From contig NC_052495.1 of the NCBI RefSeq assembly GCF_009730915.1, forward strand, positions 124,001-188,000: 64,000 bases of DNA, read 5' to 3'. Shown in pieces: positions 1-10,993 of the stretch. The number at the start of each line of letters is the position of its first letter. Position 1 is the stretch's first letter. This stretch comes from Dioscorea cayenensis subsp. rotundata (lineage: Eukaryota; Streptophyta; Magnoliopsida; Dioscoreales; Dioscoreaceae). Under the pieces are notes generated by a model. It was given only the letters and a program-made list of their open reading frames with translations, made no database searches and had not been told where the DNA came from. The position numbers and the translations under genes were made by a program.

Positions 1-133
1 TAGGCAACTAGTAAACGTGTAAGACTAAAATCTTTTATTATTTCTTTGTTTCTTCCTCACTTTTCTAATTCATAATTATTATAATCCCCTAAGTCAAATC
101 ATCATCATTTGTATATGTTGTCCAACCACCTTA

Positions 134-189
<56 letters not shown>
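134..189. repeat. (TAA)n microsatellite
   Basis: About 18 perfect AAT/TAA units in a row. Likely length-polymorphic between individuals. Confidence 0.95.
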
Positions 190-191
<2 letters not shown>

Positions 192-3100
192 CTATCCTTT
201 GTGTTTGGGTGTATCTATCACCAATTTGTATGAATCATTTAGTCAAATGTTGTTTTTTTTCAACATCAACGACCAGGCTGTTTAAAAAAATGGGGTGTGC
301 ACAAGCTTCATCAGACTAAGTAAAGTAAGATTTATATATATGTGGGCGTTGTGATTATCCGCACACAATCATTATTCACATTATTAGAAATATATCAACA
401 TTTGTAATTTTAATTTTATCACTTGTTAAAAGTTTTAACATAAATCCGGATATTAATACATTATTTGGTCATTTGTGCCAATGGTCGAAAGTTTGATTTC
501 CTTCTAATACATGAGGTGTAATAAAATGTATGTGTGATTTCTTGTCCGCGTAATTTTTTTCATCTACGTAATTAAAAAAAATGATCTCTCAAAAATACAG
601 TGTAAAAAATTACTTATTATTTGCAAGCTCATATAAAAACTAAAAAATTTACAAGTTAAAATAAAATTCCCCAAAATAATATTAAAAAAAATTGATGCCG
701 ACTTCACGATAGTCCCACTTAATAATATAAAAAAAAACCCTTCAAATTATAAAAGATCACTTTTTTTTGGGTGAGTTATATGAGTTCATGTGTGTATATA
801 TATATATAACAATTCCCTTTTACTTTTCTTTTTATCTCTATTTTTTATTTTTGGAAATTTTTCTTTATAGCCCCATGTTATCAACTTTTAATATTTTTCC
901 CTTGACAGTAAAGCTTGAGTGGGAGGTAAACTACTAATTTTACAAAATTACAATTAATTTAGTTTAAAATTTGAAATTATCTAAAGTTAAAAATTGTTTG
1001 GTAATTTAAAAAATACAAATATATATATATATTTATAAAAAAAAAGTATTCCAGAACTTCCAGGAAATATCTTTGAATCCCCAGCAAGTAACAGTAGTAA
1101 CCACACGTGTAGGACTAAAACCGTAAATAAGCCTCACTTTCTGTCCTAAAAGAACTCATCGAAAACACGTGCCGATCTATTCCAACTCCTTTCGGTGGGT
1201 TTGGTCTGGTGGTGGGCCATAATGATTTGTGGGCCCATCAACCCATTATTGGGCCCACTTTTGGTACACGTGCTAACGGGCCACTTTAGATGTGGAAGCA
1301 TGGGCCCACCAAACCCACTTTGAATGGTCCTCAGCCCAAACATGACCCTTTATAATTGGTCCCCTAAAAATCTTAATAGTTATGGATGGTTCTTATTTAA
1401 AGAATATTAATAATTGTCCCTAATCTTTCCTACCATTCAATCCTTTGTTCTTTACCTTCCATTATATATATATATATATATATATTCACATCTCTTAATT
1501 ATTTTCCAAAAAAGTCATTAATGTCTCAATATATATATATATATATATTTTGTTAATTATGCGAATATTTAGCATTCTTTTGAATATTCAATTTGATATG
1601 ACATTTTATTCGGTGTTATCTACTGGTTTTGAATGAATCATTTTAAAATTTTATTATTAGCAATTTAACATGAGAGGCATTAAAACAAGTTGAGAGACTA
1701 TTTAAGTAAATGTAAGTCTTTATCAATCAAGTTAAATCTTTTATCATATTGGGTAATCATATGTACCATATAGGTTATCAAAACTTTTTGTTGTTATCTT
1801 CTTATCATTTGACTATTTTTTGTGCTAATGTTTGCATCCACTAAAGTTACCATTAGAGTTTTTATAACCCTTTTTAAGCACATGCAAAAACTAAAGATTG
1901 ATTTTTTTAGGGTTTAGTGGAATTACTTTTTCCACAGTAAAATGCATGTAACTTTTTTGAGAAGGTGTTCAAAGAATGCATTTTTGTTACTATATTTTCC
2001 TTGGCCTTTGGATATGGAGCTTCCCATCTTTTGGGAGAAAATTTTTGGAGTACTAAAATCAAATGCACAACTTATTCAGGGACTTGTCCAAAATTTTATT
2101 TAAAAAACACCATAAATTATCTGAAAAATATATATTTATATTAAAAAAAAAAGAATAATTAAAGTGTCAAACATTTCAGCATGGTGACAATGAAAATGGA
2201 CCTTTTGACTAATGTTGATCTAGTTATGTTCCAAAAAAACACTATTTTTTCTATTTTTTTTCTTAAAAAACAGTGTCCTATATTATTAAAAAACTTTTTT
2301 TAAAGGATGCTTTAACAACTACGGCATTCCAAAAAAAAAAAAGAATTTTTAAAAGTTAAATTTACATATAAATCCTTGAAAGTTTTCACATTCATCTATT
2401 TTATCTGTTTTTATAGCGGAACATAAGGGTATTTATGTAATTACAAATTTATAAGGATATATGCATGAAAAAGGAACACTGTTCTTTGTGAACATATCCA
2501 TACGAGATAAGATGCTTTCAAGTTTCAACAAAGAAGAAGCTAACTAAGAATATCATACAACTAAGGCAAATCTTGTAAGCCAAATAGCTCTAGGACCATT
2601 TCTACTATTATATTATATTATATATATGCTACTTGGTATTTGTTTATTATTGTCTTTTAATTAGAATCAAAGTGTAAAAACTTTTGATTTTGGACTATCT
2701 AATTATATTTTAAATATATATATATATATAGCATATATAAAGATAAGGTGATTATATTAAGTATATAATAATCATGGAGACATCATATTGTTTACCATTT
2801 TTGTTCAATATAAAGAGCTAGAAAAGAGTGTAACAAATACGATAGAAAGTGATTGTATGTTTAAAGCCTTTTATAATGTGCAAAGTAAAAGAAAATGAAA
2901 TCGATTTTTGTTAATTATTTAGTTTTTTTATTAATTTATATAAAAATGAAAATCTCAATGTTTTGTTTGGACATTTATCCTTTAAACTTTCTATAAAAAC
3001 AAATGTAGATATTGACATTTAAGACTGTTAATTCATCTGAAGTTTACTGCTAATTTCTTTTTTTTTTTTGGATAAATGTTAATTTACTTTTAACGTATTA

Positions 3101-3741
3101 CTTTTCTTTTGTATATTTCAACATTTTAACCTTCTTTAAATCCAAATGATTCTAGATGATTGAAAAACCTCAACAAAAAGTATGATAAACCATATGCATG
3201 CTTTACTATAAACTAAGTGTTAATATATAAATTTTCAACTTAAGCAACATCAAATGAGACATGTTGTTAGACATGCAAACCAAACTAGGGTTTCTCACTT
3301 GTAGACCAAATCAACTAGGGTTTATATATATATCTATATATATATATGAGGATTGAATGAATTGAATCAAATTGTCAAGTTGTTTGACAATGCAATGAAA
3401 ACCAAGGGCCCTTCTTTGCAGAGTTGTCCTTGTTGCTCCCTAGAATCCAAATCCTTTGAATAAACAACATGTCACTATTGATCATTGGAATCAAAACTCT
3501 ACAAAAAAGAAAGAATTTACTTGCCATACTTGCTTGACTTCTGCCAAGAAAAACAAATGCTTGTCTGTAACCGAAACCGATAATTTCAGACAAAATTAAT
3601 ATTACTTTTTGAACGATGTGGACGTTATCGTCATCATCTTTGTGGACTTTACTCATTTCAGATACCCTATAAATTTTTAAAACACACAACTATTCTTTAT
3701 TTAATTAAGTTTTAGAAGTATTAATTTTAAGACAAATGCAT

Positions 3742-3743
<2 letters not shown>

Positions 3744-3778
<35 letters not shown>
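3744..3778. repeat. (TA)n microsatellite
   Basis: A pure AT dinucleotide run of about 17 units; a second run lies at about 3862-3885. The 71-aa open frame spanning both (3741-3956) is translated dinucleotide repeat (YIYIYI) and is not a gene. Confidence 0.95.
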
Positions 3779-3781
<3 letters not shown>

Positions 3782-4295
3782 TTGCAAAGATCATGAGTAT
3801 TGTTTAATTGAAGACAAATTCCAAAAGAGTTTGATGAGAGCTATCCACTTGTTTTTATTCATATATATATATATATATATATATTGTTTGGTGCAACAGG
3901 ACAGAATGGCAGTCAACCATATTTATGAAACAATCAACAAATATAGATGTTTGTGATCAAATAATTGAGTTATAAAGGGTCCTCTTCCCAATTATATATC
4001 TTTTGGGAAAGAGAGAAAGAGAAGGGATATTTAACTCCTCCTTCATTTCATTCTTAAAAGAGTATGATATATATGGTTAAATAAAAATGTTTAAAGTTTA
4101 TTTGATTTTATCATGCATGTTCAAAAGCCAACTTTTTTTTGGGTTTCGAATATGGATATGCCGTATTAGATAGATGATAGGGTATTGATAAAATAATTGT
4201 TTTTGTTTTATATAAAATTAATATATAATTAATTATATGGTGTTTTACCAGTTATTTACAATTTGCAGCATGACATTGGATAAGCAGCTTTGTAT

Positions 4296-4356
4296 AGCCC
4301 AACCCTTGGAACATACTACAGCCCCAGGTGGCGAAGAGCCGACATCGAGGTGCCAA
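4296..4356 (-). pseudogene. Plastid 23S rRNA fragment (nuclear plastid insertion)
   Basis: Read on the minus strand, this ~60-bp segment has the universally conserved large-subunit rRNA segment around GGCACCTCGATGTCGGCTC followed by CCTGGGGCTGTAGTA and CCAAGGGTTGGGCT. These belong to domain V near the peptidyl-transferase centre. The variants CTCTTCGCCACC and GTATGTTCCAAGGG match the chloroplast form as I remember it rather than the cytosolic or mitochondrial form. Only a tiny piece is present, with AT-rich DNA on both sides, so it cannot be a working rRNA. It is best read as a short NUPT. Confidence 0.8.
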
Positions 4357-6334
4357 GATAATTTTTTTCTAGATAAATTATGATTTTATAAAATTAAAAC
4401 AATAGATGGCCAACTTTTTTTTTTTTATAAAATATATGTATATATATATATTTATATAATTAATTTAATAGTTATAGTGCGTGCATGGCTTTAATTGTAA
4501 CCTTTCTTTTTTTGCATGGAAACCTAATTAAGGCACTCAGAAGGCAATACATAGAATGGTTCTTGAATATAAACTTTGTTCATGATACCAAGGTTTTAGT
4601 GCCATCCATTGTGCTCTCTCTTTTATAGCATGATGATGATGATGATGATGATAATGGCGAAGCCATCTAAACCATCAATCAATTACAAAAGAGAAAGTTT
4701 TGTGAGTTGGTGCTACACTTAACCCAAATTCATTGGCCATCTTCAAAGATAACTCATGTTCAAGCTTGACCATAAATAATATTCTCCTAGTCTTTCTCAT
4801 TATGATCATCTATCTTAGTATTCTATTTCTCTAGTATAATACTCTATAGTATAAGTTAGCTAAAAACTATTTTTTATTGTAGCTTTTATTTAGCAAAATT
4901 AATAAATAATTTGACGTTTAATTTCGACGGTCGATTTTTAGTTATTTTAAAGAGTCCATTAACAAGTTAATAAGTGGATGGTATTGACTTATAAAGATTA
5001 ATTTAATGTTTTTATTATATCAGTTAGCATAATTTTAACACAGAATTAAAAAAAGGTTTTTTTATTTTAATTTAAAGAAAAATAATTCAATTGATGAAAA
5101 TTGGCGGATTTATCAAGCATGGGAATTTCTATTTATGGAAATAAACAATATTAATTTTGTTCATTTAATTGATAATTTATTTTTTTATATATTAAAAAAT
5201 GGAGTTTTAAATGCAGAGACATATAAATATATGGTCATAACTCACACAGCAATAATTGAATCAATTTAGAAACAAGAAATCATTGCTCACATTAATTAAT
5301 ATAGCTCAGTATGTGGACAATTCTATTCAATAAATCATTTTCATTTAAATAATTATTGAGGCTTTTTCCTAATAAATTATACAATGATTTTTCTTAAATA
5401 TTTCCCCCCAAAAAAAAAAATCATAATTTCATAATTATATATATAATTTATGATATATAGTTTTCTATTTCTTTGTTAAAATGGTAATATTATTTAAAAA
5501 GCACTCAAGAGATGCTTGTACCTTTTTTTCCTTAATAACAATGATATTATTCTCTCTTGGTTTGATGACTTTGAATTTATTTTCTTTCAAAATCGAAAAA
5601 ATAAAATTTTAAGATATTGATAGACCAATAAATAAACCCAATAATAATGAGATTAATATAAACTCTTAATTATTTAGAGAACAAGAAAAAGAAGCTACAA
5701 CTCCACTCAGTCCTTTTCATACACATCCTTAAAATAAATAAATAAATAAATAATATTAATTAATTGTATTAATTCGCAATAAAGATGGCATAAATCAACG
5801 TGTGGAATAATGTACCGTGAGTGAATATTTAAAATTTATTCTCTCCAATAATAGTTAGCCTATTCAAATAATTGTTGGCCTTTTTTTTAACGTTTTTGTT
5901 ATGCTATATATTCTTTTGTTTGTCACATTTTGATATTTGTTAACATGTTTTAATTTATTTATGTTATTGATTCTAGACTGGTTGGAATGTCGGGATACGC
6001 CATCTTTAATTTATTCTTAAATTTTATTTTAATTTAATAAAAAAAATAATTATCTAGAGTTGGTCCAAATGATATAGTTTTAAGGGTTCTTAGTGCTCCA
6101 CTCCGACTGATCACTCCTGAAAAGTAGTCTACCAAAAAATTAGAAAATATTATATATATTTTTTTATCTTATCAAAGCCAACAAATACAAAAGGAATACC
6201 AAAACCAATGATCTTTTAGCCTATTGATATTAGGTTCCATGCATAAAGTGTTTATGTCTTTACAGAAGAGGCTTGGTGCTAATAACATGGATTACTGTCT
6301 CCTAATATCACTCACTTTGAATACAAAAATACTA
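4357..6334. other. Intergenic, no gene seen
   Basis: AT-rich sequence with a short (GAT)n run at about 4629-4651 and an AAAT run near 5730-5750. No conserved open frame or structured element was recognised. Confidence 0.55.
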
Positions 6335-6608
6335 CTCTCTCCGTTCCTTTTTATCTGTCGTGATTAACCGAATCTCACATACCAAGAAACTTAATTATTT
6401 TACAAAGTTTTATAAAAATAAGTTATTTTTTCCAAAATTACTCCTGATTTATATCTTCAAATTTTTTTTAATATTTAATTCCAAGAAGGGAATTGAATAT
6501 AATGTTAAAAGTAATTTTGGAAAAAAAATAATAAATGCTTCTTGATGTTAGAATATGACAGATAAAAAAAAACATGGATTTGTGACAAATAAAAAAGAAT
6601 GGAGGGAG
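6335..6608. mobile_element. Stowaway-like MITE (Tc1/mariner type)
   Basis: A 274-bp element with terminal inverted repeats: the left end reads CTCTCTCCGTTCCTTTTTA and the right end reads AAAGAATGGAGGGAG. This is the CTCCCTCCGTTCC-type terminus known from plant Stowaway elements. It is flanked by TA on both sides (6333-6334 and 6609-6610), the expected mariner target duplication. Internal sequence is also self-complementary (CAAAATTACTC near 6435 against AGTAATTTTGG near 6510). It has no coding capacity; the 61-aa frame inside it is spurious. Confidence 0.9.
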
Positions 6609-7333
6609 TACCAAAGTAAACAACTTCTTAGTTTATTAATATTATGTCCCCTATGTAGAATGTTTGTGTCTTTACTGAAAATATAAATTTAAACTTTAGT
6701 TCACACATAATGACAGCAGAGAAGAGTTGCTTGTCCTGACGTAATTTATCTATTTTCGTCTAATTAAAAAAAAAAAAAGAAAGTTAAACACCAAAATTTA
6801 GGAAGTCGTGTTTCTCATGGTCAATTATATTTTAATGTCTTATGTGTTTACTTATAATACAAACACATAAATTTCACCTTAAAAATAAAAAACGAGAAAA
6901 AAAAAGAAGGGATAACATAATCCGTGTGAATATCCATCCCAATCACTGAAATCCAACAAGAAGCCAAACAAGGCACTCCCTCCACCCCATTTCCCTGATT
7001 TCCAAATCCGTTTCCTTTCCGCGTAACCCCCACATCTTCACTAATTAATCTTTTTTTTTTTTTCATCTCTTTAACTACATAATAATATTAATATATAAAA
7101 TCAAATTCATAGTGTTCCAAAGTTGACTAACATTATTAAGATATCCCAAAAAGGCACTCACATTGACCATCACAAACAATCCCAACTTCTCCCTCTACTC
7201 TATATATATCACCCAACCACTCCCCCTTTCCTTCCATCCCCTCATTAACCTCTTCATCTCATTCCACTACTCATAATACTCTTCATTCATTCAAACTTCT
7301 TTCTTTCTTCTTTCATACACACACAAAACAAAC
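6609..7333. other. Upstream region of the amino acid permease gene
   Basis: AT-rich promoter region. The last ~170 bp are pyrimidine-rich (CTTCCATCCCCTC, CTTTCTTTCTTC), typical of a plant 5' leader. No separate gene is seen. Confidence 0.5.
7199..7210 (+). promoter_or_regulatory. TATA box of the amino acid permease gene
   Basis: CTATATATATC lies about 125 bp upstream of the ATG at 7334 and is followed by a C/T-rich leader. This fits a plant core promoter with a ~95-nt 5' UTR. Position is inferred from sequence only. Confidence 0.55.
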
Positions 7334-9246
7334 ATGGGTGTGGATGTTGGACCTGTGTTCAACTCTTCAATGAATGTTGAAACCTTAGAACATGGTCACT
7401 CTCTCCATACTTCTTCTTCTATGTTCTTTGATGATGATGGCAAACCAAAGAGATCAGGTATATTCACACATACATATACACAAATATATATATTTGCACT
7501 TACTTATATTTTCATTCTGTATTTACTAACAAGTTTGATTTTGTATTTTTAGGCAATGTATGGACAGCAAGTGCACATATTATCACGGCGGTGATCGGTT
7601 CCGGTGTATTGTCACTGGCGTGGGCGATAGCGCAGCTCGGTTGGGTTGCCGGACCGGCCGTGATGTTTTTATTCAGTTTTGTTATATATTACACTTCTAC
7701 ACTCCTCTCCGACTGCTACCGCTCCGGTGACCCTGTCACCGGAAAGCGGAACTATACATACATGGATGCTGTTAGAGCTAATCTTGGTATGTTTTCATTT
7801 TTTTTTTAATTCTTTTGGTTCCTCCTTGTTCAATAAATATATAGTTTCAATTAATTAATTATGTGTTTATATGTATAGGTGGTATCAAGGTGAAGATTTG
7901 TGGATGGATTCAATACATCAATCTTTTTGGTGTTGCAATTGGATACACTATTGCTGCTTCTATTAGTATGATGTAAGTGAATTGAAATATGTGTGTATAT
8001 ATATATGTATAGACATGTGCATGATGGTTTTAATTTGGATGATACAGGGCAATTGAGAAATCAAATTGTTTCCATAAAAATGGAGATGATAGTCCTTGCC
8101 ATACTTCAAGCAACATGTACATGATAATCTTCGGTGTGACTGAGATAATTTTCTCGCAAATTCCCGACTTCGATCAGATTTCCTGGCTGTCGATGGTCGC
8201 CGCGGTTATGTCTTTTACTTACTCCTCCATCGGTCTTGGTCTTGGAATTTCGCAAGTTGTTTGTAAGTTCATAACTCTTTTTTAAGTAGTAGTAGTACTA
8301 GGATGAGTGATTTCCTGAGAGATTCTAATACTCGAACTCCTTTTCCTTCAGCTAATGGAGGCTTTAAGGGTAGCGCAACCGGAGTGAGCATTGGTTCAGT
8401 CACTGAGATGCAAAAGATTTGGCGAAGTCTCCAAGCTTTCGGTGACATTGCCTTCGCGTACTCCTACTCAATCATTCTCATCGAAATTCAGGTAGCTTTT
8501 TAATTTTAAAATCTTCTTCTCTTAACTTAAAGTTTTTAGGTTGAATCGAGCTCAAATAATATTAAAACTTCATGTAAAATATCATGTAGGACACAATCAG
8601 AGCGCCGCCACCCTCTGAGGCAAAGGTGATGAAAAGAGCAACACTACTGAGTGTGGCTGTGACAACCTTCTTCTACCTTCTTTGCGGTTGCATGGGCTAT
8701 GCTGCTTTCGGAGACGCCTCCAAAGGCAACCTTCTCACTGGCTTCGGCTTCTACAACCCTTATTGGCTCCTTGACATTGCCAACGCCGCCGTCGTTGTCC
8801 ATCTTGTCGGAGCTTACCAAGTCTATTGCCAACCTCTTTTCGCCTTCATCGAATCATGGGCAATCAAACAGTTCCCCAACTCCGACTTCATCACACGAGA
8901 AATTTCGGTGTCTTACTGGCCCTCTAAAACTTACAAGCTCAACGTCTTCCGCTTAGTTTGGCGTACAGCTTTCGTCATTCTTACTACCATAATTTCCATG
9001 CTCTTGCCTTTCTTTAACGACGTCGTCGGACTTCTCGGTGCCCTCAGCTTTTGGCCACTCACCGTATATTTTCCGATAGAGATGTACATTGTTCAAAAGA
9101 AGGTTCCTAGATGGAGCACAAAATGGGTGTGTCTACAAATGCTAAGCTTAGCTTGCCTTATGATTTCCATCTCCTCCGCCACCGGCTCGATCGCCGGAGT
9201 TGTCGGAGACCTTGGGGTCTACAAGCCCTTCAAATCAAACAACTAA
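7334..9246 (+). CDS. AAP: Amino acid permease (AAP family, AAAP superfamily)
   Basis: Six coding exons joined at canonical GT-AG sites: 7334-7457, 7553-7786, 7879-7972, 8048-8262, 8352-8491 and 8590-9246. They encode 487 aa, normal for plant AAPs (about 470-490). The acidic/hydrophilic N-terminus is followed from residue ~42 by the family signature NVWTASAHIITAVIGSGVLS, then GNL-type AAP motifs including RNYTYMDAVRANLGG, SQIPDF, DTIRAPPPSE and the C-terminal LTVYFPIEMY. About ten to eleven hydrophobic segments are visible. The product should be a proton-coupled amino acid importer of the plasma membrane. The exon pattern and absence of any lesion suggest a functional gene. The exact AAP paralogue (AAP2/3/4/6-like) was not resolved. 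No neighbour is functionally linked. Confidence 0.93.
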
Positions 9247-10261
9247 TCATTGTATCATTGCATGCAATGTTAGCCAATTAGCTCCTACTTCATGCCACCG
9301 TAGCATACCAAAGAAGACTTACAATCATGCATGTGTGTACTACTATAATTACCACTACTACTTACGTACTGAGTTTTTGTTTTACCAACTTTGATTTCTT
9401 TGCTTGTAATTCCTTGAAGCAAATGGAAATTATTAGTCAAAAGAGCAAAAAGAAGATGTGAAATTGTTGTGCTTGGAATTGGAATGAAGATCTAGAAAAA
9501 GAGAGATTCTGTGCACAAACTTTGAAATTTTTGGTATCTTTGTTGGAGTTAAGAAATTAAAGAGTGGTGGTGGGTTGGTGGTTTTTATCTTCCACACATG
9601 TTTCAATCAGAAAAACACTTTTAATGGAACCTTTGAAGTATGACCTCCCATTTGTTGCTCCTTTTCTTCGGTGAATTTTTTAATTAGTTTGATCATAACT
9701 TTCAAAGATTAATTTATTAAATAATTGAGTTGAGCTTGAGTTGAGGATGAATATGTTCACATGCTTTGTGTGTTACTAGGATTGGAATATGAGATGCTTG
9801 TTTAGGATAAGTTCAGTGATGAAGAGATGACAATGAAATTTGATAAGATTCTTTGTTGATGTTCCAAAAGCTAAAGATGATTTGTAATACTTAGAATGCT
9901 CTTCTAAATTTTTCTTGAAACTTAAAAGAAATTCACCTAAGATATTGATATATATATAAAGTCCGCATCGGCCCATGATCAAGAACACATGGTTCATCAT
10001 AAAACATGGCCCAGAATCCAGCTCTACCAACGCATTGAATTATATAAAATGTACAAATTCACAAGAACAGGATCAATCCAATCAATTCATTAATGAAACA
10101 TATACATCTTTGATTTACTGTATTTTGATCACATATAACACTAGAACATCTGTAAACAAAGAAACACAGAGATTGCTTTATTGAAACACAATACATTCAA
10201 CCTTAGGACATCAAACTTACAGAAACAGAATCACTAAACAGACATGCTTTCTTTGAAAAGG
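9247..10261. other. Convergent 3' region between AAP and WEB genes
   Basis: Contains the 3' UTR of the permease and that of the minus-strand WEB-family gene. No recognisable coding or repeat element; small open frames at 9776-10030 and 9975-10184 lack any conserved feature. Confidence 0.5.
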
Positions 10262-10993
10262 TTAGCTCAGGCCGGAAAATGGATAGTTATACAGAGAATG
10301 ATAATGCTCATTGAACACCTTTTTCCGGGAGAACATATCGCTGATGAGCGGAATAATAGGCTTCTTCTTCTTTGCCTTTGCCAACTTCTTCGTCTTCTTT
10401 TTATGATCAAAGTTGCCATCCAACTCTCCGAGTCTTAGTACATGAGCTAGAGAAGGCAAATACTCGTAACTTGGTTCCAATTCCATGCTTCTCTCTTCTT
10501 CCCATATATCACTCTCGGTTTTTACTTCACTGGTATCTATACTTGTCTTTGCGGCATTCGCTGCACCCACTGCTTCAATCTCTGCAATCTTAGCCATGTT
10601 CTTGTGGATCTCGGCATTGAGAGATGCAACAGTCACCTCCCTTTCGGACTCCCTCTCCTTCAGCAACATCAACTCCCGCTTTGTTTCTTCCAATTCAGCT
10701 TCCAACTTCTTCAAAGAGTTGAGGATCACGTGATCATCCTCTTGATCTTGCTGCAATTGTGACGACGGAGATGAATAAGAGGGCAGAGAGGAAAATGAAG
10801 ATCGAGTAGGCCTCGGAGTTATCTCATGACTGATACTCTTGTTGATCTTCTGAGAGTATGCAGTATCACAAGATATAATGCGTTCGCCAAATATAGCAAC
10901 AGCCTCTTTCACTGAGCGGAATGGTCGGGCGGTGTCGACCTCTGCCCGCTCTGAAACCATTCTTGAAAGAGCAGAAGATGGCTGAGCTTCCAT
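10262..10993 (-). CDS. WEB-family coiled-coil protein (DUF827 type, short)
   Basis: One uninterrupted frame of 243 aa. Residues 27-38 (SVKEAVAIFGER) are the signature near the N-terminus of WEB/PMI2-type proteins. Residues ~80-150 form a predicted coiled coil (LNSLKKLEAELEETKRELML with regular leucine/charged heptads). The C-terminus is lysine-rich (HKKKTKKLAKAKKKK, residues 198-211). WEB1 and PMI2 act in chloroplast movement, but this short class (like Arabidopsis At1g75720/At2g40480 as I recall) has no settled role, so no function is claimed. The leader just upstream contains ...CATGAG|TAGCTGCC before the ATG, which could be a splice acceptor of a 5' UTR intron. A first exon would then lie further right (up to ~14 kb), unproven. 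Confidence 0.8.
   Translation of the reverse strand: MEAQPSSALSRMVSERAEVDTARPFRSVKEAVAIFGERIISCDTAYSQKINKSISHEITPRPTRSSFSSLPSYSSPSSQLQQDQEDDHVILNSLKKLEAELEETKRELMLLKERESEREVTVASLNAEIHKNMAKIAEIEAVGAANAAKTSIDTSEVKTESDIWEEERSMELEPSYEYLPSLAHVLRLGELDGNFDHKKKTKKLAKAKKKKPIIPLISDMFSRKKVFNEHYHSLYNYPFSGLS

Larger units (their letters stand above)
1..4295. other. AT-rich intergenic DNA, no gene seen
   Basis: No conserved coding region was found. The short open frames here (for example 1146-1343 on the minus strand and 3375-3689 on the minus strand) show no recognisable domain or plausible exon structure. The stretch is rich in poly-A/T and (TA)n runs, notably near 792-806, 1463-1486, 1531-1548 and 2717-2730. 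It may hold distal regulatory sequence or old transposon debris, but nothing specific can be supported. Confidence 0.6.
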
